DNA of 64,000 nt from Larus michahellis. Lineage: Eukaryota > Chordata > Aves > Charadriiformes > Laridae. A program made the translations under genes and the position numbers. How positions within the stretch are numbered: the stretch's first letter is position 1; every line of letters begins with the position of its first letter. Below are positions 1 to 27,200 of the stretch, in pieces. The stretch is taken from assembly GCF_964199755.1 (NCBI RefSeq), contig NC_133900.1, positions 76,368,727-76,432,726 on the forward strand, written 5' to 3'. The notes beneath the pieces are model-generated. The model saw nothing but the letters and a program-made list of their open reading frames with translations. It did not search any database and had not been told where the DNA came from.

Positions 1-3000
1 TAAAAAGCTTGTGCGCCAAAACCTGCATGGAGTGGTATTAAGGTGACAGTCTTCTGGAAGATACTCTGCTACTTGATTGTCTCACTGGGGCAGGAAGCCG
101 TTGTTGCCTTTTACCTGATGTACTGCTTTATGACCCTGTGGTAGGTCAGGCTTACCCCTCAGTGCGAGTAACTGGATTGAATGCTGCTATTGGGCTTCTC
201 AGTCACAGGAGGGGACCCATGTTGTAGGTGTAGCTGTATCAAAGAGCTCTAAACAGTGCTCTTGGCAGTGCTCTATTCTGGAGTGAAGTGCAGGGGCTTT
301 TAAATTGATCAAAAGCAAAATAACTCTTTTCTTAGTATTGAGGGTGGCTGCTTTTCTAATGGATTTCTAAATGAAATAGCAATGATAGTGAGGGTGAGTG
401 ATGACAAAGATGTTGAAATGCCTTGGTGGCATACCATCTCTGTGGAAGCACTGACTTCAGTGAAGATCCTTGAGACTGGTTTTTTAGCAAGCAAACTACT
501 TACTAAGGTTGTTCTCCCCTGCCTACTTATGCTAGGACATCTGAAAGCGTGCTGTCAGCTAGCTCTCCTACCACAATAGGGGTGTTAACTTCAACTAGCA
601 CAAACATTACCAGGTGAAAAGAGCTGAGTGCACGCGCTTTACTTGGGTGAGGGAATTGGATCATCTTACCTTGTAATCGGACAAGGACCAGAGTCAGCAA
701 CTGTAGAGGAGAGCGCAGCCAGCCCTCCTTTCTCCTGGTGGCAGCCGGCTGCCAGCTCGGCTGTGTAACAATACATAACCTGAGGGAGAGGTTACACAAG
801 AGGTGAAGGTGTCATCTCCTCTTCTTCCCTCCCTACCCAGCACTACACTGGGTGTTAGCTCTGATGGGTAATCAACCTGCCAGGCCCATTAGTCACCTGA
901 CTACCCCAGCACCACGGGTGAGACAGACTACCCCGGCCACCCGTTTGTGGTTCTTCTTCCACATGCATGGCTGTGTTGTACTGCTGACTCTGTACCATCT
1001 TTCCCCCCGGCAATAAAAATCACTAACGGACAACAGTTTGAGTGTTACACCTGGAATAGTCTGTGCTGTTTCTAGTCGCTTTCCTCAAATTACTTGCACC
1101 CTGATTGTACTAACTTAATTTGCAAAATTGTGCCAATTTACGTTGGGCATGAGCGTGCTAAGTGCTTTAGTTGCCATAGAGATGGTCATTCTTCAGCTTT
1201 TGGATGGGGTGTGTTGTTTGAGGGGTTTTTTTTTTTTTGGTGCAGCCTGTACTGAACTTTCGGAAGCAAACCCTTGCTTGAGCAGTTGCCTTGCAAAGAA
1301 GTACTAAGACACAGCAGCCAGCGGTAAGTGTGGTGCTGTGATCAGCAGAAGAACCCTGCAAAATCTGTCATGTCTGCAAGGACTTTATAGGGTTGTCCTA
1401 AGGGCCGAAGTGCTGCGAATCAGCCTTTTTCGCTGGAAGTTCTTCACAGAGCTTTTGCTATGAAATGACAATACTTTCCCTTGGTTCAGCATTCCGGCTG
1501 TTACGTTAATGCAGTAGCCTGAGCATTTCTTCAGCCAGAAATCGCTCTTGCAGCACTTGGTTTTTAAAACTGGACCAAAAAAAAGCATTCCAACAAATTC
1601 TTAAATAAAAAGTGTTTTTATCTTCATAAAAACTACCACATAGAGTGGTTACTGAAATTTATTTGCATTTTTTTTAAATTGAGTTGGAATACCTGTAATC
1701 AAAAACTAATTTTTAAGTACCTGCGGTGGAACAAGGACCTGGGATTAGATTATGTCCTAATTAACAGTTACCTGCTTAACAGTATAAGTTCTTTAAAGGT
1801 ATCAGCAAGGAGCCATTTAGACTTAGCAGAGGGAAGCGCTTGAGGGCAGGACTTGTTTTCCATCCTACGCTGCTTCAGGTAGAGGTGAGAGGCACCTGGT
1901 GTCCAGCCTTTATAACATCATTTCACTTCCAAAAAAAGCCAACCCCAAACCCAAAAAAAGCCCGTTGTGTAAAAATGAGGGGAAACCCAGTTGTGCGTCG
2001 GCCAGCCACAGTTCAAAGGTTAAAGTACCTATCCAGGACCCTGGCGGTACGGTTTGAATGTCCTCTGCCTGCGGAGAGCTGTAAAAAGAGAACTGAAGGC
2101 CTAGGAGAGGCTGCGATCTCAGCTTCTTGGGGAGGGCATTAAGGCACTCCCTCTTTTTGATGCCTTTCTTTTTGAAAGCTATTAAAAAGTAATTCATACC
2201 CAAAGAAAAATCGTGGCTGTTCCCTCGCTAGAGTGGGCATTTGAACCTTTTCTCGCAGCCCCAGTGATTTCTTTAGCAATGCAACTCAATTGTGAAATAG
2301 TGTCCAGAAGGAAATCTTGAGCCATGTTTTAAAATAAAACCAGCGGTGCCCGTTGCACTGTATTTGTCATACGCGTTTCCAGCGCACAGGTCCCTCTTCA
2401 AAACTTCCAAAAGCTTACACATGAGAATGCTCAATTTCCGGGCTCCGACAAAAATAAGGTGTAAAGGTTGTTTGAACAATCAAGACTTGTTTCAAGGTAC
2501 GTACAAGAGAACTTTGAAGTTTCATAGAGGGTTGGGGTTTTTTTTAAAAAAACAAACAAACAAAAAAAAACAACGAACCACAAACCCTGAATTTCCTGCA
2601 GAGCTCAAGCACCTCGAGAATGGGGTTGCAGTCCCAGTTCCCAATTCCCAATTCCCTATTCCATTTCAGATCGAAGTGGGTGCGTTCAAAGCTCCCCAGG
2701 GTTGCTGTGCAATGGCTACTTGAGCGAGAGGGACCTGAAGCCACCAAGCCCATTTTGGGTAGGTGAGGTCCCCTACCACTGAACCATCTGCTGTGGTGCT
2801 TTTGCAGAAGCATCTTAGGTCTCGGCAGGTCTCTTCTTACTCATCGAAGCGTCACCAGGCTGCACAAAGCCAGCGTTCCAGCCAGGATCCCGAAGCATCC
2901 CTGTTCACTCAAGACAGGATACGCACCCTGCAGGTCAGAACAGTCACCTGGGTTACAAGGAATTTAATCCCCTCTCTAGTCAAAGAAAGGGATAAAAACT

Positions 3001-3747
3001 TTTCCCTTACTTCTTTGATGAATTCTTTAACCACCATCTGGAGATCTGTAGGAAGAGACAATTTTTATTTCCCCTTTTTTCGATTTTTTCAATTTGTTTC
3101 CTTAAATAACTGCAACAAGAGTTGGACCACAGCAAGGCTGCAGCTGCCTCTAGAGCTTTGGGGTTCTGCCTCGGGAGTCTTGTAGCGGCCTTAGGCGCAT
3201 CCTGATCTTTCTTCCGTACGGGAATGACGATGGCTGTGAAACATCAGTTCAATGACTGGGAGCTGGGAGCTTTCTGCAGGACTTTTACTGCCTGAAGAGA
3301 ATGCCCTGAATGTAAAGACCTGAGACTTGGAGAAGACAAATTTGTTGTTCCGCACGGAAGGTAAAATTCAAAACTTCTTGAAGAAGGAATTAAGATGTAT
3401 CGGTGAAACAGCTTTTCTCTCTCTCTCCCCTCCCAATGACAGCTGTCATCACCAGTAGGAGGATATCTTGATAGGAAAACCGTACAGCAAACAAGTTGCC
3501 AAAAGCTCCACAGATTCTTGGGAATATCAAGCATCAAGCTCAAGGTTTTTCAAGGACAGAGCTTTTCACAGCAAAGAACAGGTCGCCTTCCACAGGAACT
3601 TCGAGCCTCCGGGCTAACCGGGATTTCATCCTTCAGGGCGATGAGCAGATCTGATAGACCAGCACAGGGAAGAGGATGGGCTGGGGCAGCCCCAGCAAGT
3701 AGCCCTCAGTCAGAGCTAAGTAAGGTCTGACAGAATAGGAAAGGATA

Positions 3748-3831
3748 AAAAAACAAAAACAAAAACAAACCAAAAAAAAAAAAGAAAAAGAGAAAAAAAA
3801 AAAAGAACAAAAGGAAAAAAAGAAACGCCCA
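3748..3831. repeat. A-rich low-complexity tract
   Basis: About 84 bp are nearly all A, broken by C and G (AAACAAAAACAAAAAC, then long A runs with AAAGAAAAAGAG). It could be an expanded poly(A) tail or a simple repeat; no retroelement body was recognised next to it. Confidence 0.85.
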
Positions 3832-4479
3832 AAACAACCCCCACCACCTTCCAGCCCACTTTGCCGAGCACCTCATACAGCTCTTGGTGCTGATAAATGC
3901 ATTCCTAGCTGACAGAGCAGAAAGCTCTTGAACGCGAGGAACCAACACGTGCACAAATAGATGATATAATGGAGTAGTTTAAGATGCCAAGCTCCCGAAA
4001 ATTTCTATTTGGATTGGAAAGTGACTGTATTTGTCTTAATATAGCACAGCTCCCTGTCCCCCGTTTCCCATGCCATCATTTCCCTCCTCTGACACACAAA
4101 CATCCAGTAAATGCCCGGCTTCCGAGCTAGTACAGGTTCATACCCAGCCTGCTTTAAAAGTTACTCCCAGTATCGGACACTCTTTCGTCTCATTTACCAA
4201 ACAAAATAAAACCCCTCAACCAGAAGTATAAAGAGTTCTTTACCAACTTTTTTCTCGCTAACGTTCAAAACGCTTTGTCCCAGAGAGCCCGCCACGTCCC
4301 CAGGGGCGCTCCTGACGGCGTTTAAGCTACATGGCTTGGACTATCACCCCCGCAATCATGCCTTTAAAACCAAAAGCCTGCTGTTGGCCTTTGCTTGTGA
4401 AAGCAGTTGCAGTCATTAGCAGCCAGGAAAGTGTAACTTCACCAAAATCAAGGCCCAAATCTTAACTGAACTCTCTATC

Positions 4480-4518
4480 TTCGACCGTCCCTTCCAACCC
4501 CCACCATTCTGTGATTTA
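4480..4518 (+). mobile_element. CR1 3'-terminal scrap
   Basis: ACCGTCCCTTCCAACCCC followed by ACCATTCTGTGATT matches the last 35-40 bases of CR1, the usual GGTCCCTTCCAACCC...ATTCTGTGAT. No body is recognisable upstream, so it is a minimal or eroded copy. Confidence 0.6.
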
Positions 4519-4737
4519 TTTTACTTTGTTTTGGTAAAGGCTTTAGAATAACTCACGTACTAGCATCTGCAGCTTTTTGTTGTTGTAAAAAAGCACATAA
4601 ATGAGGTGGTGATGGACACATTTCAGTAAGGTACAAAGTGGCAGGGACGCCGTAATCCTTAAACAGATCTCTCATGTCCCCTCACTAAGTGCAACAACCT
4701 TCCTGTTGGAAAAATCCAGCAGTAAAGAGCCAGGTTT

Positions 4738-4960
4738 ATCATAGAATGGTTCGGGTCAGAAGGGACCTTAAAGATCATCTAGTTCTAAGCCCCCGCCATG
4801 GCTGGGGGGGTGTTCAGTTCCTACAGCCTCAAGCAACACTTGAGTCTGGCCGAGGCTCTCGCGGGGTTCAGAGCAAACACCTCTCCCTACTGATGTTCTA
4901 CCATCACTCCAAGTTCCACAGCCACCCCCACCAACATAATCTCACAACCATCTTTGCATA
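4738..4960 (-). mobile_element. Degraded CR1 LINE 3' end
   Basis: ATCATAGAATGGTTCGGGTC and then AGAAGGGACCTTAAAGATCATC mark the reverse-complemented CR1 3' end. The body after about 4810 is strongly diverged, with only hints such as CACCTCTCCCTACTGATG, so the right boundary is uncertain. Confidence 0.8.
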
Positions 4961-7109
4961 TTGTCCTGCAAGAAACTCAGGACCAGTAAAAAGCCCACAG
5001 AGAGAAAATTTGCTAGAAAGAGCGTGATGAAGTTGGTATATTTCCCCACCAAAGCCTTTCCAAAAGAAAAATCCTGTTAGAAAGCTGCTTCTGAACCTGA
5101 AGGTCATTGGTTCTCACCCAGGGCATCAAGTCGTTACAGGAAATGCTGTTGGTGAGAGTAATTAAGGTGAAGAGACTGGAGGTGAACATCAATCACGAAT
5201 TAAGAACTTCAGCAAGACTTCTAGCCACAATTTGGCAAAACTGGGAATGATTCCTTGCCAGAAAGATTTGAAGAACGCACATCACTTCTGGGCAGATACT
5301 TCTCATTAAAGCGACTCCAGTTCCTCATGTTGAAGTTTATGACATTTTTCCTATTAACACACACATATATCCAATTTATTGTATCCCTGCTTACTGATCA
5401 GTGATCTTTCGAGACACATCTACTTTTGTTCTCACGTCAAGAACGCGTCCACGTCAGCCTGTCAGTTGTAGGATTCAACAGGGAAGGTGCAATCCCATAA
5501 ATGAGGTGCCCCAGCGCTCACCTGGGGCAGGAGACGTCCTTACGTCGTGACAGAGAAATGAGAGGTTGACAATTTCCCTGACTGCTGCTCATCAGCAGAT
5601 AAGACTTATCATTAATGGCGTTGTACCTTTCCCTTTTTCCCTTTCACTCAAGCCTAGATAACTTGCGTTCTGCTCAGGCTAAACTGCATCAATTGTTAAC
5701 TTACGTTATTATAACGAAGTTGATCAAACTTGGTCCTTAGCCTGTTGCTGTTTTATCATCCGAAATCTAAAGAACGCTTGTTGTGTGACATGGCGGGGAC
5801 GGGGGGGAAATAGTTAAAAAAAAAAATAATCAAAAGAATAAGGAAGTACTCCCCGAACTGCAAACGCTACGTACAAAGCCTAGCCTCTTGGCGGTATTTT
5901 ACTGCAAGGCCTATGCCAACATTCAGGCGAGCTGCTGGTTCTGCCCCATTCTGCACAAAGCAACACAATCTGGCCCACAAAGCCACCACTTGAAAAAATT
6001 CCAACTTAAAAATCCTCTTTTTTAAAAAAAAAAAAAAAAAAAAATCATCTTTCCTCCCCGTTCTTAATTTCCTGTCATTCCTAACAGCACCTGCCATCAT
6101 CGTGTGTTACTGGAGAGCAGCGCCAACAATCACTCTTAACGCAGCATGTGCTCACCACAGGAACTTTTTGTTGCTGTTGTTGTTTAAGTGAAGTTTTCTT
6201 TTACATGGTTTACAATTCCAGAAGTAGAACTCACGTATGCACAGGGCAGTGCAAGCCAACTGATGCTTTCTCATCTGCATTTTTATGAAAAACTCATGGG
6301 AACATATAAAACCACCCAGAAGCCACATCTTCCAATAGACTAGGGAATACTCAATTTGAAAAATCAAAGCTCTTGGCAAGAAAACAAAAAAAAAAAAAGA
6401 AATTACCCACCAGAGTGTTTGGGTATTTCAAGCCTGGCTACAGGGACTTTTCGCTGTCAAAAAGAAAATAAACAATAAAATCCTGTCAGCTGTATTCTTA
6501 TTCTTAAGAAGATCTTGGTGATACAGTGTCCTCAAACCAGGACACACAAAGATTAAGTTTCTAAGGTTGTAACACACTGATGTGGAGAACCAGGGGATCC
6601 CCTTTCTTCTTCTATTACGCAAATAAAGCTTTCCAAATATTAATCCAGGACTTTATTCATACAATAAAGGGGAAATTTCCCCTAGATAGATGCCCGCATT
6701 AAAAACGATCCAGCAGATTTTGGGGTGCCTGCAATATCTCAAGCCTTAAACTCCAGAAGAAAACAAGGCCAGAGCGCGCGATGAGCGAGTCGGTGAAACA
6801 AACAAGTGTTCTGCAAGAACAGTTTCCCACAACTTTAACTGAAGTTTTGTTAAATGCAAGCTTCATACCTGAAACTACCTTAATTTAAAGTAGATACAAA
6901 AGCAGGACACCAGCAAAAAAACTTGTCTGACCAATAATCAGTCTGAAACAGTTACTGCAGGAGAAGCAGATAAAGTACATACCAGTTACCTCCTGAAGTG
7001 CCCACAACCTTGCTGTAGGTTAAACGGTTCCTTCTGGCTTTACTTAAGATCCCAGAATAGAGGCGCAGGGAAAATGAAAGTGATTTTTAGTTTCCGATAA
7101 AGTTAAAAA
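4961..7109. other. Intergenic DNA downstream of LONRF1
   Basis: This is AT-rich sequence with an A-run of about 20 at 6025-6043. No gene, LTR or CR1 piece could be recognised between the CR1 remnant and the LONRF1 polyadenylation signal. Confidence 0.6.
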
Positions 7110-8219
7110 TATTACAAACTTTTAGCTTTTATTGAAAATTAAATATATTAGCAAAAGCAAGATTTAAGAAATATTTTACAAATGATTTACATACAAGAAA
7201 GCCAGTATCAGACATATTCACAAATATGCAAACCTTTAATTACAAAAAGTACCTAATTGGCAGCATGACGCTAACCTTGCCACTGCAGTGTGCTCTACTA
7301 TTGATATGAATAAGGCATAGAACTCACATTTGCACCAACTCAAAAAAAGTTCAAATAAAACTTTAAGCTTTTAAATCCTGGATGCACAATCCCCAATACA
7401 CACACGCACGCTCTAAGATTTCTTCTTCTAAGCTCTACAAACTAAGTGTGTGCCCTGGAAGAACAGCCAGCCTGAAAAGCCCAGGAGAAATGTAACTGGT
7501 ACTAGCATTTAGTTTTCAGTTTCCTCTTTAACATGTACAGGCCTAGGTATGTAAACCATATTCACAGTTTAAGTATTTTTAGACAGAAGTACCTTTTTTT
7601 TTTTTTTTTTTTTTGCATTTGTTCCTTAAGATTGGCTCTCGGTTCAGCATACAGTTCATAATGTCACCTGTTTCGTGATGCACGCATTTACAAGATAACT
7701 TAAAAACCTGTGCCGTATTCATGGTCAAGATAATTCAACAAGAGTAGTAATATCCAACAGTGACATTCAATACTATAATTTCAAATATTTGTGCAAACAG
7801 CAAAAGAACAGTTGTATGAGGCAAACGTTTGCAAAACCTTTAACACCTCCTCAGTGTTGTAAACTTGGACTGTCAGCCTTAAGTCCTGCACTTCCCACAG
7901 CTTTAAAAAGTCAGTGGCTAAAGTTATCAAGTCTTAAAAATGTTCTCTTCTACATAGTGCAAATTGTAATGTAGATAATGTGAAAAACATATCCAGCTGG
8001 ATTGACTCTGTGCAATCGTCAGTGGTCTTCTCTCATCGTCGAGGAAAATGTGCATTCAAAGAACCAGGCGGTTCAGGAAGTCGGGAGGGTGGGGAGGAGA
8101 GAGAAAAAGCAGTTCCATTACACTTCTCAAACCAGCGCTAGATGTGCAAAGGCAGCAAAAATTCCAGCTGCTACTACAACCAGAACAGAGTAACTTTTCA
8201 GGAAGACCCAGGCGGTTAG
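7110..8219 (-). other. LONRF1: LONRF1 3' untranslated region
   Basis: About 1.1 kb of AT-rich sequence follows the TGA. On the transcribed strand it contains a run of about 22 A (plus-strand T run at 7593-7614). The most convincing end is the AATAAA at 7133-7128, with cleavage expected roughly 15-25 bases further. The exact end is inferred, not seen. Confidence 0.7.
7128..7133 (-). terminator. LONRF1 polyadenylation signal AATAAA
   Basis: A canonical AATAAA on the minus strand lies about 1.09 kb past the LONRF1 stop. It is followed on the transcribed strand by T-rich and GT-containing sequence (TTTGTAATATTTTTAAC). It is the best candidate for the main 3' end, but others may be used. Confidence 0.6.
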
Positions 8220-23712
<15,493 letters not shown>

Positions 23713-23991
23713 CAGCTTCACGGCTACCAGGAGGAGGAGGGGGCTGTGGGGGGGTGTGGCAGGCTCCCCGCTCCGGCCGCCGGGCTGGGGCTCGTCGCAG
23801 GACGCTGAGGCACTGGCGGGGCAGGAGGGAGGAGGGAGCAAGATGGAAGGAGGTTACAAAACACCGCTCCACGCCGAGCGCCGTCACGGGGCGGGAGGCG
23901 GGGACGGCGCCGGGGAGTGAGTCAGTCAGGCCGGGGCGGGGGGGGACGACAATGGCGGGCGTCATTCCCTCAGCGCCCCTCACAGCCCGCA

Positions 23992-24067
23992 CGGGGCTGA
24001 GAGGGAGTGCGGGGCGGCGGGGAGGGCGGACGCCCTCCCCGCCGCCCCGCACTCCCTCTCAGCCCCG
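23992..24067. repeat. Perfect 37-bp inverted repeat (near-palindrome) in the promoter
   Basis: The left arm at 23992-24028 and the right arm at 24031-24067 are exact reverse complements, separated by only GA at 24029-24030. The arms start CGGGGCTGAGAGGGAGTG and are about 80% GC. The structure sits about 280 bp upstream of the LONRF1 ATG inside the CpG island. It could extrude as a cruciform, or form a very stable RNA hairpin if transcribed. An inverted artefact of library or assembly origin is possible. Confidence 0.95.
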
Positions 24068-24260
24068 CTGGTTTGCCGGGGAAGAGGGGACAGGCCTGCG
24101 GGTTCCTGAGGGAGCGGCCGCTGTGGTGAGGGCGGCGGTGCCGTTGGGGCTGGGTGGCGGCGCGGGGGGAAGCAGGGGAGGGCGAAGGGATGAAGCCCGA
24201 CTGGGCTGGGAGAGGGGACTCCAGCCGGTCTCCGAGCCCCTCAGGTAGGGGGACTGGGGT

Positions 24261-27200
24261 CGGTAGGTGCCATGGCCTCGAAAGCTTCACCTGGTGGGTG
24301 CGCTCCCCGTGGGTGATGCTCAACACTCCCATCAGTTTGGGTTGGCCCCTTTTCCTTCCGATAGGAAAAAGTGACAAAATTAAGAAAAAATCTCTTTGTC
24401 GTTAGGATTTATGTATTTCTCCCTCTTTTCTTGAATGTTTCCAGCGCTAACATGCCCATAAGGATGGAGTCCAGTGCTTTCGTTCGTTAGACTTGCTATG
24501 CATGTGCTGCAGCAGCCGGCTGGTGCAGGAAGCTTTATGTTTTTCACGAATGGAAAATAGTAAGTCAAGCGCTTTTGGGGAAGTACCAGATCCGCTTTAC
24601 CTAAGTAGTAGTCACAGTGCATTTTTGTGAGGAGGTACTTAGAGCTTCCAGGTGTATGTCAGCCTCTAATGGAAGCTTAAAGTCTATTGATGATGAAAGA
24701 TGATCAAAGGACTGGGAAGCCTGCCATACGAGAAGAGGCTGACAGAAAAGAAGTCCGGCCTTGAGAAAAGAAGGCTTAGGGGAGACCTTATCCCCGCATT
24801 CCAGTATTTGAAGGGTGGCCACAAAGAAGATGGAGACTCCTTTTTTACAACAAGTCACATGGGAGAGGCAAAGGGTAATGTGGACATTACTCCTGGGTAA
24901 ATTCCAGTTGGACACAAGAGGAAAAATTTTCACAATGAGCAAAATTAGTCATTGGAATAGTCTCTGCAGGGAAGTGGTGGATTCCCCATCGTTGGACACT
25001 CTTAAGATTCAGCTGTAGAGGGTGCTGGGCCATCTTGTCTAGACCATGCTTTTGCTAAGAAAGGTTGGGCCGGATGATCCGTAAGGTCCCTTCCAGCCTG
25101 GTTGGTATTCTGTGATTTGTTTTCAGCTGTATTTCACATGTGACAGGCTGGAGGATGATCCTGAAGGTTGTTAAGAGGGCTGTAGCAAAGATGCCACGAC
25201 TGGAAATAACCAGACACATCTGGACTTACATCCCGATGTTTTGTCTGAACTCATCCACCTTAAAATGCACCTTTCGCCTTTACGGTGTCTTTCAAGTTCC
25301 TAAAGTTAAAGTAAAAAGATGTTATGGTAATTGAAATATGGGGAAGAACATGGGTATGTTTTAAACATGAAGAGCTAGGAAAGATAGTCTTTTAGGGTAA
25401 TTAATTAAAAAATGGTATGAGTTAGGAAGTGACAGTCAAAGTAAAGATCAAAGTAAAAGAGATGCCTGTAGTGTGAACTTGAATGGTGGTGGGATGAAGT
25501 AAAATGCTTTGAATTATGGATGGTTTGAATGGGTTATGGATTCTGTTTTAGACATGTCAAGTGTGAGCTGACCCTTCACAAAGTATCAAGGAGATAAGCA
25601 GAGAATTTGGACAGAAGTAAAACTCTGTAGGAAGTGCTATGGGCCATCATTAAAGAGAACAGTAGTTTATTTTGTATTTCAGATTAGATCACCTATGGAA
25701 ATGGAGAAGAAAAATAAAACAGGACAAAGTTCAGGGGTTTGTGGAACTTCCTTAAAAAGCTGGAGTTTGGATAGTTAGCTTGTCCTCTGCAGGAACAATT
25801 AAAAACAAGTAGAAATGAAAACCTGTTTCTTTGCACCATTGCTGTTCCTAATGATTCTTATAAAAGTTCATATGTTAGCATTCGTACTGATGATTCAAGG
25901 AGTTAGCCACAATCAGCTATTTTTCATAATTCCCAATGTACAGAAACAAAATACTTGTGGAGTCTTGGAGCAGAAGAGTTGAGGTTTTTCCCATCATCCT
26001 TCACTTCAAAACAATTAAAAACTGCGGAAGAAGGGAGTTGGGCTAGCATGGATGCATAGATGGGATAGGGAGCCTGCCATTTTACACCGCTTCCACCAGT
26101 TTTAGAAATCTATCTTTAATTAGTACTTTTCTTCAGAGCTTGCTCCGTCTGCTAGCGATGCTTACTGTCACTGTAACCCCTTACTGTCTCCTAGTGTTGG
26201 TGACCCGTGCTGTTCTCTACATACAGTTGCCCTTATTTTCTTAAGTTTCTCTTGGGAACTTCCATGCGTCAAAGGGAAAAAAATTGTCTAGGTTCATGTA
26301 GACAAAAGATTGATTTTTGCTTAAGTTGGTTCTGTGTGGCTGTAGAAAAAAGTTGAAGCAGTTCATTAGATTAAAGATACAGACTTCAAATTTGTTCTTA
26401 AATACATGCCAGCAGTATGCTGCAAGAATACGGGGATTCCTCTGGATATCGAGTGGTTTTTGGAGCCTGGCATACTATGGTTAGGTTCAAGAAGAGTTTA
26501 GAGAAGTTCATAGAAAAGAATCCTTTACGTAAAAGTAATCACTTTTGTATCAGGAAATCCCTAACACACAGATCTCTAGAATATGGGAGATGATTTTGGG
26601 GGAAATCTGACTGTGTATTCACCTCATCCTTATTCTCTAGACGTTCACCTTTGATCACTGTTGTAAATGGGATACTGAGCCTAGTTGGACCTTAGTGTGT
26701 TCATTCTTACATCTTTATGGTTTGGGTTTTGGTGCATTATTTCAACTTTGGCATATATAACTAAAGAAAAACACTCAAATTTTCTAATCTCTCTCTGTCT
26801 TACCATCAGAGTATGATAGTTATGTAAGAAAGGGGGAAAAAAAAAAAAGACATGCAGCTTTTTACTAGATTAGATAATGCACACAGCTCCTTCACCACTC
26901 CATTAAAAATAGCACACACACACAAATCTGGTTTTTTTTCCTCTTGTAGGGTCAGATAAATGATACTTTAAAAAAACCAAAATAAACCCATGCCATTGCA
27001 CAGTTCACGTGGGCCATTCTAAGAAAGATTCCAGGGATTGTCTTTTCCCTTCCAACTGTAGAGCAGTGTTTTACAACTGCTTATGTAAGTCTTGGTTGTC
27101 CTTGTTTGGAAAGGGACCTACAAAGTATTATGCCTTCAGTACAGTGAGGTATAAGCACATTCCTTTCTCATGCTGTTTAAGCCATTGATTGGATGTTTCT

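Larger units (their letters stand above)
1..4737. other. Intergenic DNA, no supported gene
   Basis: No exon with recognisable homology was found. Small items are an AATAAA at 1012-1017 on the plus strand with GT-rich sequence after it, a T-run near 1227-1238, an A-rich low-complexity tract at 3748-3831, and a CR1 tail scrap at 4480-4518. Open frames at 2346-2723 and 2763-3185 (plus) have no recognisable domains and are probably chance. Confidence 0.6.

Noticed and set aside
4-141. 45-codon hydrophobic open frame at the window start
   Set aside because: It has no ATG at its beginning, a stop right before it and no homology I recognise. It could be an exon end but cannot be supported.
1012-1017. 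AATAAA as the 3' end of a plus-strand gene
   Set aside because: No coding exon upstream was recognised, and such hexamers are frequent in AT-rich DNA.
2346-3185. Two successive plus-strand open frames of 125 and 140 codons
   Set aside because: No domain, no splice-site pattern, and low-complexity stretches inside; probably chance.
23713-23841. Extension of LONRF1 by 43 codons to 23841
   Set aside because: The codon at 23841 is TTG, and no ATG lies between the in-frame TAA at 23856 and the ATG at 23712.
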